Origin: DASRDU01 sp046331565
Lineage (GTDB): Bacteria > Acidobacteriota > Blastocatellia > RBC074
DNA length: 64,000 nt
Direction of reading: 5' to 3'
NCBI GenBank assembly: GCA_046331565.1
Contig: JAXLQP010000001.1
Span: 1,736,001-1,800,000 of the forward strand
Shown here: positions 63,946 through 64,000 of the stretch, in pieces
Layout of the letters: every line of letters starts with the position of its first letter
Position numbering within the stretch: position 1 is the first letter of the stretch
Translations under genes and position numbers: made by a program
Notes under the pieces: model-generated
Seen by the model: the letters and a program-made list of their open reading frames with translations, nothing else
Database searches by the model: none
What the model was told of the DNA's origin: nothing

Positions 63946-64000
63946 ATGAACACCTCACATGTTTTGCCCGATCACGTCATCTTCACCGATTTCAACGGGC
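63946..64000 (+). CDS. Probable PqqD-family peptide chaperone, 5' end only
   Basis: Only 18 codons are visible: MNTSHVLPDHVIFTDFNG. The pattern L-P-D-H-V-x-F-x-D-x-(N/D)-G is common at the start of PqqD-like (RiPP recognition element) proteins, which continue with a short conserved hydrophobic strand. It starts 46 nt after the HprK-like gene on the same strand. Assignment is an inference from few residues plus context, and the gene runs past the right edge. Confidence 0.5.
   Translation, partial: MNTSHVLPDHVIFTDFNG

Overview
The window (about 58% GC by eye) is a chromosomal segment from what is probably an Acidobacteriota bacterium, most likely class Blastocatellia. This is inferred from the gene mix: a TIGR02999-type ECF sigma factor divergent from a WD40 serine/threonine kinase, a propeller-type hybrid-sensor histidine kinase, SBBP/DUF11/delta-60 secreted proteins, Uma2 and Rpn/DUF4351 nucleases, and a bacterial TIGR00300 protein. 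I could not run a phylogenetic search. No tRNA, rRNA, CRISPR array, integrase or IS transposase was recognised.

Layout. 1-7.1 kb: truncated Uma2 gene, DsbD-type disulfide reductase, and an ECF sigma factor divergent from a 1175-aa kinase-WD40 receptor. 7.4-16.5 kb: two large secreted proteins, an SBBP/DUF11 propeller protein and a GH16 glycosidase with delta-60 repeats whose C-terminal module is frameshifted. 16.5-21.6 kb (minus): electron-transfer-flavoprotein genes (etfB, a small helical protein, etfA, an Rpn-type nuclease, ETF-quinone oxidoreductase). 22.0-28.5 kb (minus): a classic fatty-acid operon yceD-rpmF-plsX-fabH-fabD-fabG-acpP-fabF with a consensus promoter at one end and an intrinsic terminator at the other. 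28.7-31.1 kb: tsaB-rimI divergent from pfkA with overlapping promoters. 31.2-40.9 kb: esterase-like/TPR protein, mutS-trmL-yraN, a cold-shock-like RRM protein, an ATC-hydrolase-family protein, an M20 amidohydrolase and a TIGR00300 (ornithine cyclodeaminase-like) protein. 41.0-45.8 kb (minus): DUF11 protein, and GATase-moaD-moaE. 46.2-49.8 kb: propeller sensor kinase plus LuxR-type response regulator. 50.2-64 kb: zinc-ribbon protein, a 2794-aa multidomain surface protein, a tail-collar adhesin-like protein, then a 71-aa Gly-rich peptide, an HprK-like kinase and the start of a PqqD-like gene. The last three look like the left end of a RiPP (possibly lasso-type) cluster coupled to the surface-protein operon.

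The most unusual features are: (1) a dispersed family of hairpin elements whose arms are runs of degenerate 7-mers (with 8- and 9-mer cousins), sitting between stop and start codons, sometimes supplying the stop codon, and once inserted in frame into the kinase domain; (2) a C-terminal cassette present three times, with two copies almost identical at DNA level 42.5 kb apart and one copy damaged by clustered small deletions; (3) the peptide/HprK/PqqD set, whose kinase gene carries a run of ten G that could be phase variable; (4) two other palindromic intergenic repeat families.
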